64,000 nt of DNA from Bacteroidota bacterium. Lineage in GTDB: Bacteria > Bacteroidota > Bacteroidia > Flavobacteriales > Weeksellaceae. Shown here piece by piece: positions 18,812 through 27,288 of this stretch. The stretch lies in contig JAEYOX010000020.1 of assembly GCA_023411265.1 (NCBI GenBank), positions 1 through 64,000 on the forward strand. Reading direction: 5' to 3'. Made by a program: the position numbers and the translations under genes. The stretch's first letter is position 1; each line of letters starts with the position of its first letter. The notes beneath the pieces are model-generated. The model had not been told where the DNA came from. It saw nothing but the letters and a program-made list of their open reading frames with translations, and did no database searches.

Positions 18812-18819
18812 TACCTTTG
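18812..18819 (+). promoter_or_regulatory. -7 box directly before queD
   Basis: TACCTTTG matches TAnnTTTG and ends 5 nt before the ATG at 18825. It excludes the longer in-frame start upstream. Confidence 0.6.
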
Positions 18820-18824
18820 TACCC

Positions 18825-19268
18825 ATGATACGCATCACCAAAATTTTCACCTTTGAAACCGCCCATGTTCTCTACAATTACGACGGCAAATGCAAGAATA
18901 TGCACGGTCATTCCTACAAACTATTTGTAACTGTGAAAGGAACTCCGATCAATGATCTGGATCATCCAAAAAACGGCATGGTGATTGACTTTGGTGACAT
19001 TAAAAAAATTGTAAAAGAAGAAATTACCGAAATTTGGGATCATGCTGTTCTCGTTCACGGCGGATCGCCTCACATAGAACTGGGCCAAGATCTGGAACAG
19101 AAAGGCCACAAGGTCATTTACTGTGATTTCCAGCCTACCTGCGAAAATATGCTCTACGCTATAGCTTCCAGAATAAAATCCCGTTTGCCGAAAGGAATTT
19201 CCTTGGCCTATCTGAAACTGCACGAAACCGAAAATTCCTATGGCGAATGGATCGCCGAGGAAAATTAG
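18825..19268 (+). CDS. queD: 6-carboxy-5,6,7,8-tetrahydropterin synthase
   Basis: QueD converts 7,8-dihydroneopterin triphosphate to 6-carboxytetrahydropterin, an early step to the queuosine tRNA base. The 147 residues contain the zinc histidines (His in FETAHVL near residue 11, and HGH in CKNMHGHSYK near residue 27), the catalytic Cys in the same segment, and HETENSYGEW at the C-terminus. The ATG at 18825 starts MIRITKIFTFETAH, the usual family opening. lpxH follows after 4 nt, so the two are probably an operon, although their pathways differ. Confidence 0.92.
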   Translation: MIRITKIFTFETAHVLYNYDGKCKNMHGHSYKLFVTVKGTPINDLDHPKNGMVIDFGDIKKIVKEEITEIWDHAVLVHGGSPHIELGQDLEQKGHKVIYCDFQPTCENMLYAIASRIKSRLPKGISLAYLKLHETENSYGEWIAEEN

Positions 19269-19272
19269 TCTC

Positions 19273-20052
19273 ATGAAAATCAATTTAGCGTCTCATAAAA
19301 AAATTTATTTCGCTTCCGATCAGCATTTCGGAGCACCCAATCCCGCAGAGAGCAAACTGCGCGAAGATAAATTCATCCGCTGGCTGAACGAAATTAAAGC
19401 CGATGCCCAGGTTCTTTTTCTCATGGGCGATCTTTTCGATTTCTGGCACGAATGGAAATATGTCATACCCAAAGGGTTCGTAAGGGTACTTGGAAAACTG
19501 GCTGAACTGAAAGATTCAGGTATTGAAATCCATTTCTTTATCGGCAACCACGATCTCTGGATGAAAGATTATTTTGAGAAGGAAATAGGAGCTTCCGTCT
19601 ATTTTGAAAAACAATATGCAGAGATTTCAGGAAAACAGTTTCTTCTGGCTCATGGTGACGGACTGGGCCCAGGCGATAAAGGCTACAAAAGGATGAAAAA
19701 ACTATTTACCAATCCACTGGCGCAATGGGCTTTCAAATGGCTGCATCCCGATATTTCGATGAAAATTGCCCTTTATTTTTCACAGAAAAACAAGATGATT
19801 TCGGGGGAGGAAGACAAAGAATTTCTGGGAGAAGACAAAGAATTTCTCATCATCTATTCCAAAGAGAAACTGAAAACACACAAAATAGATTATTTCATCT
19901 ACGGCCACCGACACCTTCCCATGGTACTGGATCTGAACCAAAATGCGGCAAAATATGTGAACCTGGGTGACTGGATTTCGTATTTTACCTATGGCGTTTT
20001 TAACGGACAGCAGTTTGAACTGAAAAGTTTTGAAAACAAATCTTCTTCATAA
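19273..20052 (+). CDS. lpxH: UDP-2,3-diacylglucosamine diphosphatase
   Basis: This calcineurin-type phosphoesterase hydrolyses UDP-2,3-diacylglucosamine to lipid X in lipid A synthesis, at the inner membrane's cytoplasmic face. Metal-site motifs are in order: ASDQHFG near residue 13, LMGDLFDFWHEW near residue 52, IGNHDLWM near residue 91, LAHGDG near residue 127, and IYGHRHLP near residue 205. At 259 residues it matches the Bacteroidota LpxH type. I chose the ATG at 19273 since it follows the queD stop by 4 nt and gives the usual N-terminus. Confidence 0.9.
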   Translation: MKINLASHKKIYFASDQHFGAPNPAESKLREDKFIRWLNEIKADAQVLFLMGDLFDFWHEWKYVIPKGFVRVLGKLAELKDSGIEIHFFIGNHDLWMKDYFEKEIGASVYFEKQYAEISGKQFLLAHGDGLGPGDKGYKRMKKLFTNPLAQWAFKWLHPDISMKIALYFSQKNKMISGEEDKEFLGEDKEFLIIYSKEKLKTHKIDYFIYGHRHLPMVLDLNQNAAKYVNLGDWISYFTYGVFNGQQFELKSFENKSSS

Positions 20053-20086
20053 TAAATTTGCGATAAAAAGTAAATTCCGGAGCTGA

Positions 20087-21058
20087 ATGAATGACATTTT
20101 CAATATTAAAACAGAGGAAGATTTCAGGCGTCATTGTTTGGAAACCTTTCGTTATCAGTATGAACAGGTGGATATTTATAAAAAGTTTGCAGATTATCTG
20201 AATATTCGTCCAGATGAAATTCATACGATTGAGCAGATTCCCTTTCTCCCGATTGAGATGTTCAAAAATCATTTCATTATGGACCGTTCTTTTGCTCCGG
20301 GATCTTATTTTCAAAGTTCAGGAACTTCGCAAAGTCTCCGTTCTAGGCATTATATTGCTGATTTTAAACTTTACGAAGAGAGTATTTACCAGAGTTTTTC
20401 ACGGTTCATCGGCGACCCGGAAGATTTTATTTTTCTTGGTCTGCTGCCCAGTTACTCGGAAAACCAGCACTCATCTCTCATTTACATGGTCAATTTTCTG
20501 ATGAAAACCTCAGGCAGGTCCGAAAACGGTTATTTTCTATACAATCATAGCGAACTTCTGGGCGTGCTAGAAACTCTGAAAAAACAACAGAAAAAAGTCA
20601 TCCTTTTCGGAGTATCTTTCGCTCTACTCGATTTTTTAGAATATGTTTCGGGCTTCCACTTTCCTGATATCACAGTGATAGAAACTGGAGGGATGAAGGG
20701 TCGAAAAGAGGAAATAACAAAAGACGAACTCCTTTCTCTTCTAAAAAACGGATTCGGTACAGCAAGGATATTTTCTGAATATTCAATGACAGAACTGCTT
20801 TCTCAGGCCTATTCTTTGGAGAACAACAAATACCGAAGTCCTCCATGGATGAAAATTCTGATTCGCGATCCTGAAGATCCCTTGCGTTTTCTTCCCGAGG
20901 GAAGAACCGGTGCCGTCAATATTATTGATCTTGCCAACCGCCATTCCTGTTCTTTTATTGCAACACAAGACCTGGGAAAATCAACAGGCGATACCTTTCA
21001 AATCCTTGGAAGAATGGATCACTCGGATATCCGTGGCTGCAGTTTGCTGGTTACATAA
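20087..21058 (+). CDS. LuxE-like acyl-protein synthetase
   Basis: The 323-residue cytoplasmic protein belongs to the LuxE / acyl-protein synthetase family, part of the adenylate-forming superfamily. LuxE activates a fatty acid with ATP and holds it as a thioester. Visible features are the nucleotide-binding SSGTSQSLRSRH near residue 83, the VIETGGMKGRKEE segment near residue 201, and the following SEYSMTELLSQAY loop. No luciferase or LuxC/LuxD genes are near. It follows lpxH by 34 nt, so a role in acylating an envelope component is possible but not shown. Family assignment is moderately firm. Confidence 0.78.
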   Translation: MNDIFNIKTEEDFRRHCLETFRYQYEQVDIYKKFADYLNIRPDEIHTIEQIPFLPIEMFKNHFIMDRSFAPGSYFQSSGTSQSLRSRHYIADFKLYEESIYQSFSRFIGDPEDFIFLGLLPSYSENQHSSLIYMVNFLMKTSGRSENGYFLYNHSELLGVLETLKKQQKKVILFGVSFALLDFLEYVSGFHFPDITVIETGGMKGRKEEITKDELLSLLKNGFGTARIFSEYSMTELLSQAYSLENNKYRSPPWMKILIRDPEDPLRFLPEGRTGAVNIIDLANRHSCSFIATQDLGKSTGDTFQILGRMDHSDIRGCSLLVT

Positions 21059-21208
21059 ACATTACTATCGCACTTTTAACATGCTGAATATATGTATATT
21101 ACAAAATAGAAAAACAATTATATAATGAATAAAATTAATTTTGTAATTCTTTTTTAGTAATTCAGCGCATCTTTGTATCACAGTTTTGTTTCACCAAAAA
21201 ACCACGAC

Positions 21209-21622
21209 ATGAAAAAGATGATTTACATTCTGTTGGTTCTTACTACAGGTTCTTTGTACAGTCAGAGTTTTATGAATATTTCATTCGCCGGATTGTCGAA
21301 CGGTACTGAAGAAACAATTACTGAAGAAGAATTTGAACTCAGAAATTTCAAGAATCTGGATCTGAAATCCGCACTTGATTTTTATATTTCCTACAAACTG
21401 GATTACAGCATTATCAAAGGAAAAGATCAGTCCAGCACATTACTGACATTGAATTTTGATGATAACGGAACACTGAAAAGTGTGTCAACCATCGGAGCTA
21501 ACCCCACCCTGAATACCGCCGTTGAGAAAATATTCAACGAGCAAACAGGCCAGAAAATCTCATTGATTCAGGAGGCAGGATTGACTGGTCAGTTGCATAT
21601 TCCGGTAACCGTCCAACATTGA
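21209..21622 (+). CDS. Small secreted protein, family not recognised
   Basis: The 137-residue protein has a signal peptide (about 1-18, MKKMIYILLVLTTGSLYSQ) and an acidic, soluble mature part with no known motif. A segment reading LTLNFDDNGTLKSVSTIGAN, followed by PTLNTAVEKIF, resembles the small TonB-C-like or energy-transducing folds used by short periplasmic proteins, but I would not assign it. It is monocistronic, and a terminator follows. Confidence 0.65.
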   Translation: MKKMIYILLVLTTGSLYSQSFMNISFAGLSNGTEETITEEEFELRNFKNLDLKSALDFYISYKLDYSIIKGKDQSSTLLTLNFDDNGTLKSVSTIGANPTLNTAVEKIFNEQTGQKISLIQEAGLTGQLHIPVTVQH

Positions 21623-21654
21623 AACATTAAACCTCAAAATAAACTGTTATTCTA

Positions 21655-21681
21655 AAACCGCTCATCCGCAGCGGTTTTTTT
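21655..21681 (+). terminator. Intrinsic terminator
   Basis: AAACCGC and GCGGTTT form a 7-bp stem with a 9-nt loop, followed by a T-run. It lies after the small secreted protein gene. Confidence 0.8.
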
Positions 21682-21707
21682 CGTGAAAACAAGTCCAGCA
21701 TTTTCAC

Positions 21708-21715
21708 TACTTTTG
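21708..21715 (+). promoter_or_regulatory. -7 box of the ABC-F gene
   Basis: TACTTTTG matches TAnnTTTG, 30 nt before the ATG at 21746. It places the transcript start downstream of an alternative in-frame ATG at 21683. Confidence 0.55.
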
Positions 21716-21745
21716 CAGCCTGAAACTCATCTATATCATTACACT

Positions 21746-23686
21746 ATGCTTTCAGTTCAGGGATTAGGTCTGCATCATGCGGGAAATTATCTTTTTCGCA
21801 ATGTTAATTTCACTATAAAAAAAACCGATAAGATCGGTCTGGTCGGAAAAAACGGAGCCGGGAAATCAACCCTGCTGAAGATCCTTTCGGGAGAAATCAA
21901 TTTCTTTGAAGGACAGGTGGTTCCGGAAGGCAATATAACGATTGGCTTTTTGAAGCAGGATCTGGAATTTGTAAAAGGTCGCACCGTTTGGGAAGAAACC
22001 CAACAGGCATTTGAACAGATCAACCGCTGGAAGGAGGAATTGGAGGAAGTAAACCATCAGCTGGCTACCCGAACTGATTATGAGAGTGAAGCCTACCATC
22101 AGGTCATTCTCAGAATGACAGATCTGAACGATCTACTGCACCATCACGATGCTTACAATCTGGAAGGCGATATGGAGAAAGTACTGTTGGGACTTGGTTT
22201 CAAAGCTGAGGATTTCGATAAAATAACGGATACTTTTTCCGGAGGATGGAGAATGAGAATAGAACTTGCTAAACTCTTGCTTCAGAACAACGACCTGCTG
22301 CTGCTCGACGAACCTACCAACCACCTCGATATGGAATCCATCATCTGGCTGGAGAATTTCCTGAAAGAATACAGCGGAGCCATCGTGTTGGTAAGTCACG
22401 ACAAGCAATTTATGACGGCCGTTTGTAACCGCACTTTCGATGTCAACAACAGGAAAATCGACGACTACAAAGCCAACTATACCAAATATCTGGAATTGCG
22501 CGCCGAAAGAAGAGAAAAACTGGAACAGGCGAAGAAAAATCAGGATACGGAAATTAAACAAATGGAAGACAACATCAACCGTTTCCGCGCCTCTGCTACC
22601 AAAGCCTCTTTTGCACAGTCACTGATCAAAAAGCTGGATAAAATAGAAAGAATAGAACTGGACAACGAGGATGTTTCTAAATTCAACATCCGTTTTGTAC
22701 AGTCGGTAATTCCCGGCAAAGTTATTTTTGAAGCTGAGAATCTGGGAAAATCCTACGGAAATAAAAAAGTATTTGACGGGGTCAATTTCTTCGTGGAACG
22801 TGGCGAACGGATCGCTCTTCTGGGCCAGAATGGACAAGGGAAAACCACTTTGGCAAAGATTCTTACGGGCGATATTACAGATTACACCGGGTCATGGACT
22901 TTGGGACACAATGTGAACATCGGCTATTTTGCTCAAAATCAAGAGGAAGTACTCACACCCGGCAAAACCGTTCTTCAGGAAGCAGAAGATGCCGCCACCG
23001 AAGAAACCAGACCCCGCGTAAGGGATCTGCTGGGAAGTTTTCTTTTTTCCGGCGAAGATGTAGAGAAAAAAACGCAGGTACTTTCCGGAGGGGAAAGAAA
23101 CCGCCTGGCACTGTGTAAACTTTTGCTGCGCCCGTTCAATACTCTCATCATGGATGAACCTACCAATCACCTTGATATTCAGTCTAAAGAAATCATCAAG
23201 ATGGCTTTGCAGAAATTTGAAGGAACACTAATCGTCATTTCCCACGACCGGGAATTCCTGCAGGGACTGGCAGATAAGATTTTTGAATTCCGGGATGGAC
23301 ACATGAAAGAGTTCCTCGGATCTGTAGATGAGTATCTGGAATACCGCGAAAAAGAAAGTCTGCGAGAAATTTCTATAGAAAAGGCCAAACTGGATTCCAA
23401 AACCACAGGTGAAGCGATCAAAACAGAAACTCGTACAGAAATTAAAAACAATCCTGAAACAACTCCCGTTCAGTTTGTAAGCAAAGAACAGAAACAACTT
23501 CAGAACAAACTAAAAAAAACAGAAGAGAAAATTGCAGACTATGAAAGAGAAATTCTGCAACTGGAAGTTATCTTCGGCAAAACAAATCCTAATGAAGAAG
23601 AGCTCTCGCGCTACGAACAGTTGAAAAAAGAACTTCAGGAAACCATGGCACTTTGGGAAGAAATTGCTCTTCAGCTTGAGGAATAA
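21746..23686 (+). CDS. ABC-F family ATPase (ribosome-associated)
   Basis: This 646-residue soluble protein has two ABC domains and no membrane segments. The first has Walker A GLVGKNGAGKST near residue 33, signature FSGGWRMRIELAK and Walker B LLLLDEPTNHLD. The second has GQNGQGKTT near residue 359, LSGGERNRLALCK and TLIMDEPTNHLD. A P-site tRNA interaction linker (about residues 245-310) and a C-terminal coiled coil (about 595-646) follow the family plan. ABC-F proteins act on the ribosome, in translation control or antibiotic protection. Which subfamily this is (Uup/YdiF-like is plausible) I cannot settle by eye. Confidence 0.9.
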   Translation: MLSVQGLGLHHAGNYLFRNVNFTIKKTDKIGLVGKNGAGKSTLLKILSGEINFFEGQVVPEGNITIGFLKQDLEFVKGRTVWEETQQAFEQINRWKEELEEVNHQLATRTDYESEAYHQVILRMTDLNDLLHHHDAYNLEGDMEKVLLGLGFKAEDFDKITDTFSGGWRMRIELAKLLLQNNDLLLLDEPTNHLDMESIIWLENFLKEYSGAIVLVSHDKQFMTAVCNRTFDVNNRKIDDYKANYTKYLELRAERREKLEQAKKNQDTEIKQMEDNINRFRASATKASFAQSLIKKLDKIERIELDNEDVSKFNIRFVQSVIPGKVIFEAENLGKSYGNKKVFDGVNFFVERGERIALLGQNGQGKTTLAKILTGDITDYTGSWTLGHNVNIGYFAQNQEEVLTPGKTVLQEAEDAATEETRPRVRDLLGSFLFSGEDVEKKTQVLSGGERNRLALCKLLLRPFNTLIMDEPTNHLDIQSKEIIKMALQKFEGTLIVISHDREFLQGLADKIFEFRDGHMKEFLGSVDEYLEYREKESLREISIEKAKLDSKTTGEAIKTETRTEIKNNPETTPVQFVSKEQKQLQNKLKKTEEKIADYEREILQLEVIFGKTNPNEEELSRYEQLKKELQETMALWEEIALQLEE

Positions 23687-23692
23687 AATTTG

Positions 23693-23700
23693 TATCTTTG
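23693..23700 (+). promoter_or_regulatory. -7 box of the metal-receptor locus
   Basis: TATCTTTG ends 6 nt before the ATG at 23707 and only 14 nt after the ABC-F stop, giving the small His-rich gene its own promoter. Confidence 0.6.
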
Positions 23701-23706
23701 AAAACA

Positions 23707-24060
23707 ATGAAAGCCAGTAAAAAAAACAGTAAACTGCTGAACATCTTATTTTTAGGGATGTATCTTTTTGCTGCTTTTTTTGCTGCAGGTTTTCATCATC
23801 ATAGGAACTCTGAAGTATCCTCGTCAGCAAAAAGCAGTGATATTTACGGATATTCACATGGCGGAAGCCATGCCGAAACCGCAGGATGTTATTTCTGCCA
23901 TTTATTGCACCACAATATCACAACTGTTCCCCAAGAATTCAGTATCCACATCGCGGCTGAACTCATTTTTACAGAACAACAGAATACTTCCGATCATTAC
24001 TTTTCAGATCCGGAACGACATGCCCCACCGCTTCGCGGACCTCCCGCATCTTTTATTTGA
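23707..24060 (+). CDS. Small His-rich membrane-anchored protein, DUF2946-like
   Basis: This 117-residue protein has a basic N-terminus and one hydrophobic segment (about residues 10-28, LLNILFLGMYLFAAFFAAGF). The outer part is rich in His and carries HHH right after the membrane, GGSHAE, a CxxC (CYFC) followed by HLLHHN, and a closing APPLRGPP. The last part resembles the C-terminal tail of DUF2946-type proteins, which sit beside metal-transport genes. It probably binds a soft metal at the membrane. It starts the unit leading to the TonB receptor 110 nt downstream. A short inverted repeat (24070-24089) lies between them. Confidence 0.6.
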   Translation: MKASKKNSKLLNILFLGMYLFAAFFAAGFHHHRNSEVSSSAKSSDIYGYSHGGSHAETAGCYFCHLLHHNITTVPQEFSIHIAAELIFTEQQNTSDHYFSDPERHAPPLRGPPASFI

Positions 24061-24170
24061 TTCTGACATACAGAAGATCTGACTTCTGTCTCATTTTTCA
24101 TTCATGAAATTCTGTAGCTCGCAGCAGATAGCCGGTGAATTTCAGCAAGAATTAAATAAACGATATTCCT

Positions 24171-26555
24171 ATGAAGTTTTATCTCAGTTTCTGGTTTTTT
24201 CTTTTGGGAATGGCCGGAAGTCATGCACAAAACACCTTTCGAATTGAAGGAAAAACTATTGATTTCCATAACAGTTCCCCTTTGGCCAATGCAGAAATTC
24301 ACATCGGCAATTTAACAACAATCAGCGATTCCGAAGGAAATTTCGTTTTTCCCGCTATACCGGAAGGAATCCAGATCCTCTCCGCAAAACATCCCGACTG
24401 CGATGTTTTCACCGAAGAACTTATTATAGACCGACCACTTCGCCTCACTATAAAACTGGAACACCACGCCACGGAAATAGAGGAAGTTCATATTTCTTCT
24501 GGAAGCAATACGAAAGGTGTGATTTCTGTAGCCTCCCTCCTAAAAGAAGATATTTCCCGGAACTCCTCAGAAAATCTGGGAAATCTCCTCAGCTCCATTG
24601 CTGGCGTCGGTACTCTTAAAACAGGAAATAATATAGTAAAACCGGTGATTCAAGGTTTGTACGGAAGCAGAATCCTTATTTTTAATAACAGCGTGCGTAT
24701 GTCAGAACAGGAATGGGGCGCTGAACATGCGCCTAGCATTGAAACAACAGCTTTCAATAGAATCAATGTTGTGAAAGGTGCCGGAATGTTGAAATATGGC
24801 GGTGATGCTGCAGGTGGAACGGTATTGCTGGAACCACAGATTTTCCCTGCTAAAGACACCCTGACGGGAAACGCTACCCTTTCATTTATTTCTAATGGTA
24901 GAGGCGCCAAAACCGGTGTACAGCTGGCCAGAATCTGGGAAAACCGGTGGTTTGTGACCGCAGGCGGGACATATAAAAAGCTCGGAGATTTATATATCCC
25001 TCATCACACCCTTCAAAATACCGGCGCCGAAGAACATTCTCTGAATTTTTCCTTTGGTAAACGAAGTTTCATGGAAGGAATAGAACTTAGTTACAGTGGA
25101 ATACAACAGAATTTCGGAATTTTCCGAGGTGCTCATCTTGGCGGCCCCGAAGATTTTTACCGCGCGATGAACAATGAAAAGTCAGTTTATCTGGATGATT
25201 TTCAATATCAGATTCAGCATCCCAAACAGGAAGTAAGCCATCACATCGCCAAAATGGAAATGTATAAAAGGTTCTATAATGCAGGTAAGTTTTCATTACA
25301 GTATGCCTTCCAGCTCAACCACAGGAAAGAGTTTGATATTCGCAGGGGCGAGTACAGTAGCCTGCCTTCTATGGATCTGAAACTGATGACTCATAATCTG
25401 AAAATAGGGCATCTTCTGGAAAGAGAAAAATGGCAGATCGAAAGCGGAATAGAAGGTAGCTTTCAGGATAATTTTCCGGATCCTTCTACCCAGGCAAGAC
25501 GTTTAATTCCTGATTATTTACGTTATGATGCAGGAGTATTTTCGGTCTTTCAGTATCAGTTCACGGATCAACTTAAAGCTGAAGCAGGAGTACGCTACGA
25601 TTTCACACAGTATGATTCCTACAAATATTATGACCGGAGCGAATGGGAACAGCGTTTCGCGGACCGTTTTCCTCATTTTGTAATGTCTGAAAATGGAAGT
25701 CGCATTCTGGTACGTCCACAGTTGCAGTTTCACAATATTGCAGCAAATGCAGGACTCCGCTATACTCCTTCCAAGCTTTTGCGCGGTACTTTCAATTTCT
25801 CCCGAACCAGCAGAACGCCAAATGCCGCAGAACTATTTGCGGACGGACTGCATCATTCCGCGGCCATTATTGAAAAAGGGGATTTGAGTTTACAGCAGGA
25901 AGAAATGTATCACATCAACCTGTCTGCTATTACAAAGCTGAAGGTTTTGAACGGTCTTCAACTAGACGTTTCACCTTATCTGTTATTTTCCGACAGTTTC
26001 ATTCATCAGCTGCCAACAGGAATTCAAAACTCGAACCGGGGAATTTTTATGATCTGGAGTTATCAGCAGACCAGAGCGCGCATTTTTGGAATTGATGCCG
26101 ATCTGCAGCTTGAAATCAATGATCAATTCACATGGACTTCGCGCTTCAGTACGTTACGCGGAGATGATCTGAAAAACGAAGAACCACTGATTCTCATGAT
26201 GCCAACCACTTTCCGGAATGCAATAGAATGGAAAACAAAAAACGCTTCAAGTCTTTTCCTTAAACTGGAAAATGAAACCGTTCTGAAACAGAACCGGTTT
26301 CCGATCCGCAACCAGACCCTTGATGTTGTAGAGAATGGAAAAATTGTTTCCAAAGTACTGGATACCAGCACCACACCTTCTGCATACAGTCTTTTCCATT
26401 TCTCTGCCGGGATGGAGATTTTTAAAAAATTCAATATCAATGTGAGTCTCAATAATCTTTTGAACACCGAATACCGGGATGCCCTGAACAGACTTCGGTA
26501 TTTCGCACCTGAACTGGGAAGAAGCCTGATTCTCAGTTTACATTATCACTTTTAA
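24171..26555 (+). CDS. TonB-dependent outer-membrane receptor (probable metal uptake)
   Basis: The 794-residue receptor has a signal peptide (about 1-20), a carboxypeptidase-like regulatory domain (about 22-100, FRIEGKTIDFHNSSPLANAE), a plug domain (about 120-230, with IQGLYGSRILIFNN and MLKYGGDAAGGTVLLEP) and a 22-strand barrel ending LSLHYHF. It is energised by TonB to import a specific ligand across the outer membrane. The flanking His-rich small protein and His-rich lipoprotein suggest a metal, zinc or copper, instead of a siderophore. There is no SusD partner, so glycan import is unlikely. Metal identity is inferred from context only. Confidence 0.88.
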   Translation: MKFYLSFWFFLLGMAGSHAQNTFRIEGKTIDFHNSSPLANAEIHIGNLTTISDSEGNFVFPAIPEGIQILSAKHPDCDVFTEELIIDRPLRLTIKLEHHATEIEEVHISSGSNTKGVISVASLLKEDISRNSSENLGNLLSSIAGVGTLKTGNNIVKPVIQGLYGSRILIFNNSVRMSEQEWGAEHAPSIETTAFNRINVVKGAGMLKYGGDAAGGTVLLEPQIFPAKDTLTGNATLSFISNGRGAKTGVQLARIWENRWFVTAGGTYKKLGDLYIPHHTLQNTGAEEHSLNFSFGKRSFMEGIELSYSGIQQNFGIFRGAHLGGPEDFYRAMNNEKSVYLDDFQYQIQHPKQEVSHHIAKMEMYKRFYNAGKFSLQYAFQLNHRKEFDIRRGEYSSLPSMDLKLMTHNLKIGHLLEREKWQIESGIEGSFQDNFPDPSTQARRLIPDYLRYDAGVFSVFQYQFTDQLKAEAGVRYDFTQYDSYKYYDRSEWEQRFADRFPHFVMSENGSRILVRPQLQFHNIAANAGLRYTPSKLLRGTFNFSRTSRTPNAAELFADGLHHSAAIIEKGDLSLQQEEMYHINLSAITKLKVLNGLQLDVSPYLLFSDSFIHQLPTGIQNSNRGIFMIWSYQQTRARIFGIDADLQLEINDQFTWTSRFSTLRGDDLKNEEPLILMMPTTFRNAIEWKTKNASSLFLKLENETVLKQNRFPIRNQTLDVVENGKIVSKVLDTSTTPSAYSLFHFSAGMEIFKKFNINVSLNNLLNTEYRDALNRLRYFAPELGRSLILSLHYHF

Positions 26556-26592
26556 TTCAAATCAAATTAAATATAACTTAAATTTATTGACG

Positions 26593-27150
26593 ATGAAAAA
26601 TATTTTAAATCTCACCATACTTTTTTCATCAATTCTTCTCATCTTTTCCTGCCGGGGAAATGATATTCCGGAAGACATTCACGAACATGAAGAAATCGAA
26701 AAAGTTACGCTGACCGTTACTGAGAAAGGTAACACTGCGAATGTGCAAAACATTACATATATCGGCGGAAATTCAGACAGTCCGCTGACACTCGAAAACG
26801 GAAAAACCTATTCCGTAAGTGTAGATTTCTTTCATAAACATGACGATCATTATCACAGTATGCTCGACGAAATGATCGAAGAGAAAGACCATCATTTCAT
26901 CACTTACGAATTCGGAGGAATTACAGCGGATCTGATCAGAACAACCAATGATGTGATGCGAAGTGACGGAAAAAAACTGGGGCTGAAAACCGAATGGACC
27001 ATCAAAAGCGTGCCGGTATCAGCAAAAGTTTTTATTAAACTCTATCATCAGTCCGTAACTGTGGATGATCATTTTCCTTCTGCAAGTAATCAGCAAGGAA
27101 AAGTAACCGGTGGCGAAGCTGATGCTGACATAAAAATTGACATCCAATAA
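26593..27150 (+). CDS. His-rich lipoprotein next to TonB receptor
   Basis: The 185-residue protein has a lipobox (IFSC, Cys20) and a soluble part with many His: HEHEE just after the anchor, HKHDDHYHS near residue 80 and DHHF near residue 98. The rest is beta-rich (VTLTVTEKGN, KTEWTIKS, closing GGEADADIKIDI). This matches the Flavobacteriia proteins loosely named type 1 periplasmic-binding-fold superfamily, which regularly follow TonB receptors. I infer a metal chaperone at the outer membrane. I chose the ATG at 26593 over an upstream TTG. It lies 37 nt after the receptor and ends in a terminator, closing the unit. Confidence 0.65.
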   Translation: MKNILNLTILFSSILLIFSCRGNDIPEDIHEHEEIEKVTLTVTEKGNTANVQNITYIGGNSDSPLTLENGKTYSVSVDFFHKHDDHYHSMLDEMIEEKDHHFITYEFGGITADLIRTTNDVMRSDGKKLGLKTEWTIKSVPVSAKVFIKLYHQSVTVDDHFPSASNQQGKVTGGEADADIKIDIQ

Positions 27151-27166
27151 ATCCTTTACACGAAAG

Positions 27167-27195
27167 AAAATCCGGCACTGTGTCCGGATTTTTTT
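27167..27195 (+). terminator. Intrinsic terminator of the metal-receptor locus
   Basis: AATCCGG and CCGGATT pair around an 8-nt loop, followed by a T-run. Confidence 0.8.
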
Positions 27196-27243
27196 ATTCA
27201 GAATAGTTTCCTGATAATGAAAGGGATTTTAATAAAAATTTCC

Positions 27244-27251
27244 TATTTTTG
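27244..27251 (+). promoter_or_regulatory. -7 box of tig
   Basis: TATTTTTG matches TAnnTTTG and gives trigger factor an AT-rich leader of about 30 nt. Confidence 0.55.
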
Positions 27252-27288
27252 CGAACCGAATTTTTAATAAAAAAAATCAATTTATATA

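Noticed and set aside
24070..24089. Inverted repeat ACAGAAG/CTTCTGT between the small His-rich gene and the TonB receptor as a terminator
   Set aside because: The stem is weak and the T-run is interrupted. It may act as a partial attenuator, but I cannot support a full terminator.
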